Below the pieces are notes generated by a model. The model did not search any database. It saw only the letters and a program-made list of their open reading frames with translations, and had not been told where the DNA came from. A program made the translations under genes and the position numbers. A stretch of DNA of 64,000 bases from Arabidopsis thaliana (lineage: Eukaryota > Streptophyta > Magnoliopsida > Brassicales > Brassicaceae), in NCBI RefSeq assembly GCF_000001735.4, contig NC_003076.8:22385835-22449834 (forward strand), in the 5' to 3' direction. Numbering within the stretch: the stretch's first letter is position 1; each line of letters starts with the position of its first letter. Of this stretch, positions 10,873 through 21,754 are shown one piece after another.

Positions 10873-11540
10873 TCATTCTTCAGTCCCTTCAGAATTCAGA
10901 CACAGTCCCAGATTCAAATTACCAGTTTTTGCTTCCTGCAGAGTAAGTTTATAAAACACAAGTATGAACAAACACTAACCACTTTCATTACATTGCTTGA
11001 GTTTTAAATGAAGCTTACCTTAGTTTGGTCTGAGTCTGTTAGGTTCATGTCTAGCTCAACAGCTTTAGGTAATGGAGATTCAGTGTCGAATTCTTCAGTC
11101 TCTTCAATTTCAGAATCCTTAGAAATCACTTTTTCTCTATGCTCAAGCATCGCAATCTACACAAAATCAATCATTTTCCACTAATCCCACACAACTAAAA
11201 CCCTAATTTAATGATTTGGGGAAAAAAAACTTACTGGAGCGTATCTGAATCTTCGCTTAGGCGACTCCTCTGTCTCACCGGAACCATTAGCGTCGGAGGC
11301 AGTAACCGTCGCTGAGGTAAGTGGAGTCCACTTATGGAGAAGTAGATGGTGTGGTGAGTTACTGTTGTTGCTGTTGTTACGACCGTTGGATTTAGATGCT
11401 CTGAAAACACCGACGGATGAGGTTGAGACACGTACCCACTTCTTCTTCCATTTCCTTACACGGCCACTGAACACCGCCGTCGCCGCCGGACCACTGTATC
11501 TCGATGACGTCCGGCTCAATCTCGATCCTACACCTTCCAT
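10873..11540 (-). CDS. Plant-specific unknown protein, 168 aa, with a C-terminal EAR-like motif
   Basis: Three exons on the minus strand: 11540-11235, 11156-11019 and 10935-10873. I do not recognise a named domain. The N-terminal part is basic and Ser/Arg-rich, with a KWKKKWVRVS block (about residues 31-40) that could bind nucleic acid or act in nuclear import. A poly-Asn/Ser stretch follows, then KWTPLTSA and RRFRYAPIAMLEH, which I recall as a conserved block in plant proteins of unknown function. The tail is acidic and ends TGNLNLGLCLNSEGTEE, where LNLGL fits the LxLxL form of the EAR co-repressor motif. A role as a transcription co-regulator is only inference. Divergent from the trigger factor gene; the two ATGs are 302 bases apart. 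Matches At5g55210 by position. Confidence 0.88.
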
Positions 11541-11595
11541 TCTCTTCTCTCTCTTCTCACTAGCCGGGAAAATAGTTGCTTTATCTATCAGCTAG

Positions 11596-11747
11596 AAAAC
11601 GCTGCGTTTTGATGTGATATAGCCACAAACGCGGCGTATTTATGTGATATGGCTTCAAAACGCGGCGTTTTAGTGAGATAATTGTTAATTAGTTGAAACG
11701 TAGCGTTTTAAAGAGAGATTTGTTGATTAGTCGAAACGCAGCGTTTT
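11596..11747. promoter_or_regulatory. Five palindromic AAACGCnGCGTTT-type repeats in a bidirectional promoter
   Basis: Five copies of a 13-15 bp near-palindrome start near 11596, 11627, 11657, 11696 and 11734: aaaacgctgcgtttt, aaacgcggcgtatt, aaaacgcggcgtttt, aaacgtagcgtttt and aaacgcagcgtttt. Spacings are 31, 30, 39 and 38 bases. The block fills the space between the unknown gene (start 11540, minus) and the trigger factor gene (start 11843, plus). Because the core is symmetric it could serve both directions. Binding factor unknown. Confidence 0.85.
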
Positions 11748-11842
11748 AAGGAGATAACTCTGTTTATCTGAAAGTAGAAGCAAGAAGAAGTGGCGCTTCA
11801 TTCATTAGCTCTGTTCAGTATAAGCAAGAAGAGAGAGCGAAA

Positions 11843-14800
11843 ATGGAGCTCTGTGTTATCAGCACGACTACGACGGTGAAGGCAATTAATCCGTTTCTTC
11901 CGTCTATTACACGTCGTGTTAGTTCCCGTCTCTTCCAATCAGATAGTGTGCTACAGTTTGGTGGGAGGTTGAAGAAACCAATTAGCAGGCCTTTGGACAT
12001 GTCTTGTGTCTCTAGAAAAATTGGATTTTTCGGAGATTTTATGTCACATGGTGGTAATTTTAGGCTATTCGCGGCGGCTTCTCCAGCGGTTGAAACTAGT
12101 GTAAAGGAAGACAAACTTCCAGCTGATCTTAAGGTCACGGAGACTGTACAGGCGAATTCAAGTGTAAGAGACTTTCAATTTTTTTTTTGTCTATTTGTTG
12201 GAGAATATGTGTAGCATTGTGTTTGGTCTGAGTTTTGACATGACTTGAAATTTGATTTACTGTTCAATTTAGGTGAAATTGAGTGTGGAAGTTCCAGAAA
12301 TTGTCTGTGAAGATTGTTACCAACGAGTCCTTACCGAATTCATGAAACTCTCAAAGGTAAACTAATATTCATCTTACATGAAGATGAAATGTTGAAACTT
12401 GATCCATGTAATGCTTGCTGTTGATTGTGATTTTACTTGGTTTGAATCAGGTGCCTGGATTCCGTCCTAAAACAAGAGTTCCAGAGAATATTATTGTTGG
12501 TTTCGTTGGGAGGCAATATGTTCTGAGAGCAACTGTTGAATCTATCTTAAAGAGAACACTTCCTCACGCCATGGAATCAGTAAGTTTTCAAATGTTTATA
12601 TTAGTTTGTTTATGTTTTTCAATCTTCCGCGGTTTAATATAATGTTTTGGCCATTTGGCAAGAACAAGTCTTGTGGTGTATCTAAATTCGGTGTTTGTTG
12701 TCTTGGAACATTATGCATATGAGATTTTGGTTTTTGTAGGTGACTGGAAGGGCTTTAAAAGACTCGATACAGATTGTAAGCAGTTTTCCAGATATGGAGA
12801 AGGCTTATTCTAAGCTCAAGACTCTTAGGTTTTTGTTTCTTCATCACATATACTAAAAATCTTTTGGAGTAATGATGCTAACTAACTTAACATGTTTTTT
12901 TTGTTTTTTTTTTTCTGATTTTCTCTTGTTCCTTAGTTATGAGGTGGTTGTTGATGTTGTACCTGAACTAAAATGGAATCCTGAGGATGGGTATAAAAAT
13001 ATGAAGGTCGTTGTAGAACTAGGCGATGAGATAGATGCAAAAAAAGCTTGTGAAAGACAACTAAGACAGAAATACAAGTCTCTTGGTGCGTTGAAGATTG
13101 TAACCGAGCGAGGGCTACAGGTAAAGGAATGCATAAATTCCCCATGTCCTTGCATTGTTTTCTGAAACTAGTGTAAGGTTGCTAATTGCTGAGTTAAAAT
13201 AGGACCGACCTTTTACCTCGTTAGTCGTTACATTTAAGTTCATCCACTATAGCTTATTATAGATTTAAGTTTTTTTAAAATAATTTGGCTATGAATCTGG
13301 CTTCATTTGTTCGTAGTTAACTCTGCAAAGATGATATAGTTGCTAGAATTGCTTTTTTATTATGTCCTAAAACCGTGTAGGTGGGAGATCTAGCAGTTGT
13401 TGATATTTCTGCTACAACTATAGATGAGGACGGGTCAACGGGTCAAGCGATTCCAGATGCTGAAAGCAAAGGTTTTAGAACTGTTATATTTCAACAGAGA
13501 TTTGTGGTTGAAATCTCTTAGTCCATTGAAATCATTGCTTGCAAATGAATACTGAGATTGGCGGTTGTGTGAACAGGTTTTCACTTTGACACTGAAGAAG
13601 GGAATAGATTACTTCCTGGATTCCTTGATGCAATCATAGGAATTCGAGCAGGCGAATCAAAGTCATTCACGCTTGTGTTTCCTGAATCATGGAAACAAGA
13701 AAGTCTACGTGGCCAACGTGCTCAATTCACTGTGAGCTCGTCTTTCTATATACCAAACATAGAAAAAGATGATTACAAAGAGATCATATTTGGGACAGCT
13801 AATTGTGTATGTTTTCTTAAGGTTGACTGCAAGGAACTTTTCTACAGAGATTTACCAACATTAGATGACTCACTCGCTGATAAATTGCTTCCTGGATGCA
13901 CCACTTTAAAGGAGGTAATGAACACATGGATTTTATTTTCAACAAATTATACAATTTTTTTTTTTGTCTTATATCAGTGTAATTCGCTAATGAAACAAGT
14001 AAACAGGTTGAAGAAACTCTGGCTAAAAGATGTCAAGAGATGGAGCAGGAAGCCAAGGAGCAAGCGACAGACAACGCCATCCTTGAGCAGATTCGAAAGG
14101 TCATCATCTAATTCCATATATCATTTGAAGCATTAACATCGTTGATCAAACATCATTTGCTTCTTTTTTTTTAGATGGTTGAAGTAGAGATTCCTCAATC
14201 TTTATTTGAGGAACAAGGAAGACAGTTTTATGGAGCTAGGCTTCTAGAGATTCAGGCAAGTGTTTTCAGTGACTGTTGTTGATCTCTTACTCTCTTTTAC
14301 TGTCACTCAGATTCTTAAGGTTGAATATGGTGCTGCAGGGAAACATGAAGCTTAACGAAGACCAGTTGGCTTCTCTTTCAAGTCAAAAAGCAGTAAATGA
14401 GTTTCTAGAAACTCAAAGAGAGAGCATCACCAACATAATCAAGCAGAATATAGCTGTTGGAGATATCTTCAAGCGCGAAAACTTAGAGGTATATTTATAT
14501 GCATGATACTCTGTCTCCAAGAAAGAAACAATACATTTTTAGTAACAAAAACATTGTCGAAATACTTGAATGCAGTTCTCAACAGATGAACTAGTTAAAG
14601 AGGTCGAAAACTCGATCTCAGAATTCAAGAAACATAAACAAGAGTTCGACGAGGAGCGTGTGAAAGATCAGGTTAGTTCTCTTGTGAATCTAAGCACTAT
14701 CAGTTTCTTGAGCCTATATAAGATAACTGAAAGAGAGAGGTTCTTCTTGAATTGGTGGTTGGTTAGGTACAAGAGATTTTAGAAGGAGCAAAAGTGCTTG

Positions 14801-14844
14801 AATGGTTAAAAGACCGAGCCGAGATTCAATACATCACTCGTTGA
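11843..14844 (+). CDS. Chloroplast trigger factor-type chaperone, 547 aa
   Basis: Thirteen exons: 11843-12163, 12273-12356, 12451-12579, 12740-12828, 12937-13120, 13381-13471, 13577-13731, 13822-13914, 14007-14099, 14175-14255, 14339-14488, 14576-14671 and 14767-14844. The first 80 or so residues are Ser/Thr/Arg-rich without a conserved domain, as in plastid transit peptides. The order then follows bacterial Tig: the ribosome-binding N domain (VKLSVEVPEIVCEDCYQRVL, PGFRPKTRVPENII), a PPIase-like FKBP fold (FLDAIIGIRAGESKSFTLVF) and an alpha-helical substrate-cradling C domain. Trigger factor shields nascent chains at the ribosome exit. Intron 10 has a GC donor (see 14256-14338). Matches At5g55220 from memory. 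Confidence 0.94.
14256..14338 (+). other. GC-AG intron in the trigger factor gene
   Basis: Exon 10 ends ATTCAG at 14255 and the intron begins gcaagt; it ends gctgcag at 14338. The reading frame and the Tig homology (LLEIQ then GNMKLNEDQ) join only at these borders. AG|gcaagt is the strong context typical of the rare GC-AG class spliced by the major spliceosome. Confidence 0.85.
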
Positions 14845-16314
14845 TTAGCATATAGGTAATGTATGTATGATTGGCATGTTCTGTTTTTGTATGAGCAATT
14901 TGGTTTTGATGTACAATTATGATTGATTTTGTCAGAAGAAGAGAACTTTGACTATATTTGAATTGATAGGTGCAATAAATTATTAACAGAAACGTTGCTT
15001 TTTATTTTGTAATTTAGGTCACTTTTTGATTCTATAGTCAATGTGTTTTATTGGATATAGATGGTATAGATATAAGTATTTACGTCGATTTCATATTGAA
15101 TTTGCCAACTAACATTGAGTCATTTTGACTATGACTTGTTTTTTATTTCGACAAAAAAAAAAAGAGACTCTTCGTCTTTTCTAGTTTGGTTCTATATGGA
15201 CTAATCTTCCCTCTGACCTCATCACTTTTGCTACTTGTCTTAGCTGTATTTACGAACTACTTCCTCATGATCCATGTTAAATTATGGAAAGGTAAATTAA
15301 ATTTCACCAATCCGAGTAGGCTAGTACTTACACCATTTTCCCAACTAATAATAAACACAGTTCAATACAAAAAAAAGAAGTTTCTAACCAACTAGTGATT
15401 GGATTTATTAATAAGGAATAATATCGAAGATACTGCTAATTTGAAAACAGAATTTTATTCAAAATCAGCAATTCTCCGGAGAACTTTTCATCTATTTTGA
15501 ATGCAAGACTATAATGTCAAAGATGTCAATGTTTGATCTGAGTATTTCAAACTAACATTTATAATTCCAGTTTACTTTACAGATATCTGATAATTAATTT
15601 ATGTGTTTATCTTTGTCAACTGTATTTGATATTAATTCAAAATTCCTAAAAATGTTTTATCCTCTTGCATCATACTTTAAAACAAATATGAATTTCGACT
15701 GATAGCGATAATAAATATTTACAATATTGTAATTGGATAATATAAATCTAGTGATATATATATGGTCCCTAAAACTGGTAAACAACTTTGGTTGTACAGT
15801 AAATGTTTTTGTAGAGCTACACATAACATTTACAGCTTTAAATAACCATAAGTTAACTTGGTTAGAGAAAACCAAAAACTATTGAAGCATCCGAGAATCT
15901 AGTGGTGAATTATAACGATATTATTGCACTGTAAGAAAAGAAAAGAATTAAAAAAAAAAGTAAATAACTTGTGTGGTCAAACAAGCAAAGAACCAAGTCA
16001 AGGAAGAGTAAAAAAAGACACAAGTCTGTCTGTGAACAGTGTCATGTTTGTAAATAAAGAAGGAAACTAGGGGTGAATATTTTGCTAATTGGAGTTTCCA
16101 TCGTACTTCAAAAAAAAAAAACGATTGGGTCCCACACTCACCTCTCCGTCTCTTCCACCTCCATAGATAGATTTTTTTTCCTTAAGCAAAAAAGATTTTA
16201 TCTCACTCTCAATAGTGTTAGTATTGTCACAGAGAAAGCTTCAGATCTAGAAGAAGAAGCAGAGTTCATAAAGAGAAACCCATTTTAAACCCTAGAAATC
16301 AAGTGTCAATCTCG
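14845..16314. other. Intergenic region upstream of MAP65-1
   Basis: About 1.5 kb: trigger factor 3' end, AT-rich DNA without a supported gene, then the MAP65-1 promoter and first leader exon. The leader carries a telo-box-like aaaccctag at about 16277-16286. Confidence 0.6.
16128..16135 (+). promoter_or_regulatory. Class I TCP-type site upstream of MAP65-1
   Basis: GGTCCCAC matches the class I TCP consensus GGNCCCAC and sits near the inferred transcription start of MAP65-1, a gene needed in dividing cells. TCP factors are known to act on cell-cycle and growth genes. Its use here is inferred. Confidence 0.35.
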
Positions 16315-16859
16315 GTAATTAAAGTTTATGCCTTTTTCTTTTTACTGTTAGATTTGATCAATTTTGAGGTCTTTAGTCTGTTCCTTAAGGTTTTGATTGC
16401 TTTGGTTTTATCACCAATGCTGTCCGATTCTCTTGAAGATTCTGTTTTTTTTGTTCAGAGATCTGCTTCTTCTTTCTGTGCTTTGCTTCTGCTTGATCGG
16501 ATTTTAGATATTGCATTCTGAGCTTGACTTCGTTTGCTTTCTGTGTCATGGTGAAAAAAGGGTTTTTGAGCTTCGTAAGTCAAATTTTTTGTTTCCGATT
16601 CTTAATGTTTGGTCTGTGGAGTTTAATCTTTGGTTAGAGTGATTAAGAGGTTTTAGATTCCGAAAAAGATTCTAACTTTGATTGAGAATATCTACAGCGT
16701 ATCTTTTGGTGTTTGTTATTGTTTTTTCTTAGCTTCGTAATCTTAGTTCAGTTTCATTATAATCTGATGCAGAAGAAAGATCTGATTTGAGCGATGTATA
16801 ATTCATTCTTAGTTTAGTTTTAGTCTCTCATTGGTTTTTGTTTTTGATATTTTCTGCAG
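16315..16859 (+). other. 545-bp leader intron of MAP65-1
   Basis: A donor (ctcg|gtaatt) at 16315 and an acceptor (tttctgcag) ending at 16859 bracket a T-rich stretch between the non-coding leader and the exon with the ATG at 16882. Long first introns in the 5' UTR often raise expression in plants; that effect is inferred here. Confidence 0.7.
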
Positions 16860-16881
16860 GAAACCTTCTGATTCCGCAACA

Positions 16882-19348
16882 ATGGCAGTTACAGATACTG
16901 AAAGTCCTCATCTTGGGGAAATTACTTGTGGTACCTTACTTGAGAAGTTGCAGGTAAATCTTGCTACCATCTCCACCTAAGTATTAGGGCTTTACTCTCA
17001 ATCTTGTGTAACGTCAACTTTTTTTTACTAAAGGAAATCTGGGATGAAGTTGGTGAGAGTGATGATGAACGAGACAAACTGCTTCTTCAGATAGAGCAAG
17101 AGTGTCTTGACGTTTACAAGAGAAAAGTCGAGCAGGCTGCGAAATCCCGAGCTGAGCTTCTTCAAACCTTGTCAGATGCTAATGCTGAACTTTCCAGCCT
17201 CACAATGTCTCTTGGAGACAAAAGCTTAGTTGGCATTGTAAGTTTTGTCTCAAGTTTAGTAGTAGAAAATCTAAGTGAAGTGTTTTTTGTTTTTTAAGTG
17301 ATGTAAGTCTTGATTCTTCTGTTGTTGCAGCCGGATAAGTCTTCAGGAACGATTAAAGAACAACTTGCTGCAATAGCACCGGCTCTTGAACAACTGTGGC
17401 AACAGAAAGAGGAGAGAGTCCGAGAGTTCTCTGATGTACAATCACAGATTCAGAAGATATGTGGAGATATTGCTGGAGGTTTGAGCAATGAGGTTCCTAT
17501 AGTCGATGAGTCTGATTTGTCACTGAAGAAATTAGACGATTTCCAGAGCCAACTCCAAGAGCTCCAGAAAGAGAAGGTAAACATTGAGTTAGAAATCTCC
17601 GTATATGATATGTTGCTTATGTTTTCCTTACCAACTGCTCTGTTTTGGCAGAGTGACAGGCTGCGCAAGGTGTTAGAGTTTGTGAGTACTGTTCATGATC
17701 TATGTGCTGTTCTTGGTTTGGATTTCTTAAGCACCGTCACCGAAGTTCATCCGAGCTTAGATGAAGATACCAGTGTCCAGTCTAAGAGCATTAGCAATGA
17801 GACTCTTTCAAGGTTGGCTAAAACCGTCTTGACTCTTAAAGATGATAAGAAGCAAAGACTTCAAAAGGTAAAGACACTCTGCATCGTTAATTTGCTTAAA
17901 ATTGTTTCTGATAAATTACGCTTTTGGATTAATGAATCTTTGTCTTTTGTTGTTGCAGCTTCAAGAGCTGGCTACTCAGCTAATTGACCTGTGGAATCTG
18001 ATGGATACTCCTGATGAGGAAAGAGAGCTTTTTGATCATGTTACCTGTAACATTTCATCTTCAGTCGATGAGGTCACTGTGCCAGGTGCTCTTGCACGTG
18101 ATTTGATTGAGCAGGTAATTTATATTGCATTGATCAATCTTCCTATGTCCTCTCTTAGAAACCAGTTACTGCTTGCTAATATTCATGTAAAATTTGTGAA
18201 GGCTGAGGTGGAAGTTGATAGGCTTGACCAGCTGAAAGCTAGCCGAATGAAAGAAATTGCGTTCAAGAAGCAATCTGAGCTTGAAGAGATATATGCTCGT
18301 GCCCATGTAGAAGTTAACCCGGAATCTGCTCGTGAGAGAATCATGTCGCTGATTGATTCTGGAAACGTTGAGCCTACTGAATTATTGGCAGACATGGATA
18401 GCCAGATATCAAAGGCTAAGGAAGAAGCATTTAGTAGAAAAGATATATTGGACCGAGTCGAGAAATGGATGTCAGCTTGTGAGGAAGAGAGCTGGCTAGA
18501 AGACTACAATCGGGTAATGCATAATTTCTCTCAGTCACTCACTATGATACATCATAAGACATTAACTTTAAATTGGATCTTGAGCTTTTTCATGGTTTTG
18601 TTTTCTGAGAGCAGGATCAGAACAGGTACAGCGCAAGCAGAGGTGCACACTTGAATCTCAAGAGAGCTGAGAAAGCTCGGATTCTGGTTAGCAAGATTCC
18701 TGGTATGTGTAGAATAACTAAGATATATCATATACTTGCAAACTTCTCTCATGTATTCACATCTTATAAAGATTGGATCTTTTGTTATGTATAAAGCCAT
18801 GGTTGACACATTAGTTGCCAAGACCCGGGCTTGGGAAGAAGAACACAGCATGTCCTTTGCCTACGATGGTGTTCCTCTGCTAGCTATGCTAGACGAGTAC
18901 GGTATGCTTAGGCAAGAACGAGAAGAGGAGAAACGGAGGCTGAGGGTAAGTTCATCATTTCTACTCGATTAATGATAAGGCGAGAATGTCAGTCACTCCC
19001 TAAACTCCTCTTTGTCTTAATGAGCAGGAACAAAAGAAGGTTCAAGAACAGCCACACGTAGAGCAAGAATCTGCCTTTAGCACCAGGCCAAGCCCTGCAA
19101 GACCGGTCAGTGCTAAGAAAACGGTGGGGCCACGAGCTAACAACGGAGGAGCCAATGGAACACATAACCGGCGTTTATCTTTGAATGCAAACCAGAATGG
19201 AAGCAGGTCTACTGCAAAAGAAGCAGGGAGAAGGGAGACTCTCAACAGGCCGGCTGCTCCTACAAACTACGTTGCCATTTCGAAAGAGGAAGCTGCTTCA
19301 TCTCCAGTTTCTGGTGCTGCAGATCATCAAGTTCCAGCTTCACCATGA
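16882..19348 (+). CDS. MAP65-1: MAP65-1, microtubule-bundling protein, 587 aa
   Basis: Nine exons: 16882-16953, 17034-17237, 17331-17576, 17652-17867, 17959-18114, 18202-18513, 18615-18702, 18797-18945 and 19028-19348. The protein is almost all coiled coil in the N-terminal two thirds (for example [20 protein letters not shown] is replaced by splicing at EK). The conserved microtubule-binding block of the Ase1/PRC1/MAP65 family follows ([20 protein letters not shown], then [19 protein letters not shown]). The tail is basic, Ser/Pro-rich and disordered with NRRLSLN and TPSRPVSAK-like phosphosites for CDKs and MAPKs. The family crosslinks antiparallel microtubules in the cortex, spindle and phragmoplast. 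Matches At5g55230 from memory, including the total length. Confidence 0.96.
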
Positions 19349-20128
19349 TGAATAAAAAAATGAAAAAGATGTGTAATTTTCAGTGTTTGAGTTGGTTTAG
19401 GAAGAAAAGGCTCTATGAAACACCTGAAAGAAGACAAAAAGACATTTGAGAGTAGAATGGTGTACTAGAATGTGTATGTGTGTGTGTGTTTTGTTAATGT
19501 TATTTTGATAGTTGTATCATCTTCGCTAAAAAAAACAACCTTTTTCTAGGGCTTATATGGGCCTTGAGATAGAGAGCCCATAAAGACCTTTCATTATCTT
19601 TGTCCAAGTTTAATAGCGTCCTCAAGTAGGCAAGGCATGATCTTTCAGTTCTATGACATATTGACATGTATCAATGTTATGAAAAGTGTCTTCCAACAAA
19701 AGCCGAAATTAATTTGATTTTGATTTGGTTTCTGGTTCTCTAAAATCAAAATTATATAATTTGCTTTTCTATGTGGAAATTTAAATTCTTTTGTTACAAA
19801 ATAATCTTTTGTTATTTTGGTTGGTTTGGTTAATTTTGTTTTCTTTGCTTTAATTATGCTTGGTTATGTTAGGTACGGTTCTAGTTCTAGTGTAAAAACA
19901 TTGTTACGTTTCAGTTTCAAAATTCTCGTTCTGGTTTCTATATCAACTTTTAACCGACAAGTGTCCTTGACTCGTTGTAAAGGTGAAAGTAGGAGCTAGA
20001 GATGGCAAACGGTGGCATTGTCGTGTGTGCATGTCCGCCACGGAGCATCAAAATGTTTCGATCTTCTCTTCTTCCTAATTTGTTAATTTCTATTCTCACT
20101 GTTGAGAGAGAGCAGACAGCAGAGAGCA
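19349..20128. other. MAP65-1 3' region and caleosin promoter
   Basis: 780 bases. A GT microsatellite lies near 19471-19490. Around 19715-19930 the plus strand is rich in tttggtt/ggttt words, a degenerate low-complexity block. Close to the caleosin gene, ACCGAC at 19953-19958 fits the DRE/CRT core bound by drought and cold DREB factors, which suits a stress-linked caleosin. No gene is seen. Confidence 0.6.
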
Positions 20129-21324
20129 ATGACGTCGATGGAGAGGATGGAGAGAGACGCAATGGAGACGGTGGCTCCATACGCTCGGGTGACTTATCAC
20201 CGCCGTGTTCGTGGTGACTTGGATGACACACTTCCTAAACCTTGTACTTCTTCCTAAACTTCTCTTATACATATTCAAATATATTAATGATGCGTGACTC
20301 ATACGTTACATAACAATTCTTGATTATTTAGATTTGCCGAGAGCACTACAAGCACCTGACATGGAACACCCACAAGGAACACCAGATCATAGACATAATG
20401 GCCTTAGTGTTCTTCAGCAACATGTCGCTTTCTTCGATTTGGACAATAATGGCATCATTTATCCCTTTGAAACCTTCTCTGGTAAACTCTTCAATCTCTT
20501 CATATGTATAGTTATGTACATACCGGTTTATACATTTACTAGTTTGTGTATATTTACATAAACACGAATTTGAATTCCACCAGGGTTCCGGTTACTCGGT
20601 TTCAATTTACTCGCGTCGCTTATCTTGGCTGCTGGTATCAACATAGCTCTTAGCTATGCTACTCTCCCGGTAACACAGTACATATATTTCGGTTTAACTT
20701 AATTTAGTTAACGAACCTAGTTATGATTGGTAAGTTTATGATTGATGGAACAGGGATGGTTACCGTCTCCGTTCTTCCCTATATATATTCACAACATTCA
20801 CAAGGCAAAGCACGGAAGCGACTCTAAAACATATGACAATGAAGGAAGGTAAGTAACTGCGTGACCACGAAACATATTCTATAAATATAGGAATGAGTGA
20901 CAACGAGATTTAGCTGTATATATGTTCTTGTATGCTTTGGGAAGGTATACACCAGCGAATCTTGAGTTGATGTTTAGCAAATACGCGAGGACCATACCAG
21001 ACAAGTTGAGTCTTGGAGAGCTATGGGACATGACCGAAGGAAACCGCGATGCCTTTGACTTTTTTGGATGGTATATATACTTGTTACAATGCTCGAATGT
21101 GGTCATGTCCCTTTGTAATGACCTATTTTTGGTTTGTGAAAGTGGTATATTAATGGATATGTAGGTTAGCGAGCAAAGTGGAATGGGGTGTATTGTATGC
21201 ATTAGCGAGTGATGAAGAAGGATTCTTGTCTAAAGAAGCCATAAGGCGGTGCTTCGATGGGAGCTTGTTCGAGTATTGTGCCAAGAACTACGCTGAGATC
21301 AAGGAGTACAAGACGTACTACTGA
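20129..21324 (+). CDS. Caleosin / peroxygenase, 243 aa
   Basis: Six exons: 20129-20243, 20332-20481, 20584-20669, 20754-20848, 20945-21070 and 21165-21324. Exon 1 joins exon 2 as PKPYLPRALQ, the conserved start of caleosins. A single EF hand reads [16 protein letters not shown] hydrophobic segment with the proline knot follows ([20 protein letters not shown]), which anchors the protein to oil bodies or ER. The C-terminal half holds [20 protein letters not shown] and the tail ends EYKTYY. Family members are heme-containing, Ca-dependent peroxygenases that oxidise fatty acids and use the hydroperoxides. Three in-frame ATGs lie in the first 12 codons; I used the first. Matches At5g55240 (ATPXG2) from memory. 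Confidence 0.93.
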
Positions 21325-21754
21325 TCATGATGATCGGTGGTTTTTTGTATTCAAAGCAACACGCTCGTAGGCTTCTGAACTATTACGGGAAACAATTGAA
21401 TTGAACCAAATAGTGGTTATGTTAGGAAGCAATAAGGTGTATGTTGTGTTCGTTTATTATGCATAAAAACACTTCAATAGTGGTTTATTCAATATAATAT
21501 CCACTTGCGTTTTCTTTAACTGATTTGAATGGATCCGTACGTGGACCCTATGTCCTTGTCTACGTTTGATCTTTTTGTTGTGTGATATTTAAATTTTAAA
21601 GTGTGGCTTTTCAATGGAACACGGACTTCATTTTTTTTGGTACAAAGACTTTATCTATTTTAGTTTACATTATAAAAACCCCATGATAAACAAGATAAAG
21701 GAAAGTTAAAACAAGCACACGAACATATTTCTTTTTCATATTATTTGGTACTAA
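21325..21754. other. 3' region between convergent caleosin and IAMT1
   Basis: 430 AT-rich bases holding both 3' UTRs. No other feature is seen. Confidence 0.6.

Noticed and set aside
19715-19930. Repeat element built of tttggtt words
   Set aside because: Low-complexity AT-rich DNA common in Arabidopsis. No unit length or ends could be defined.
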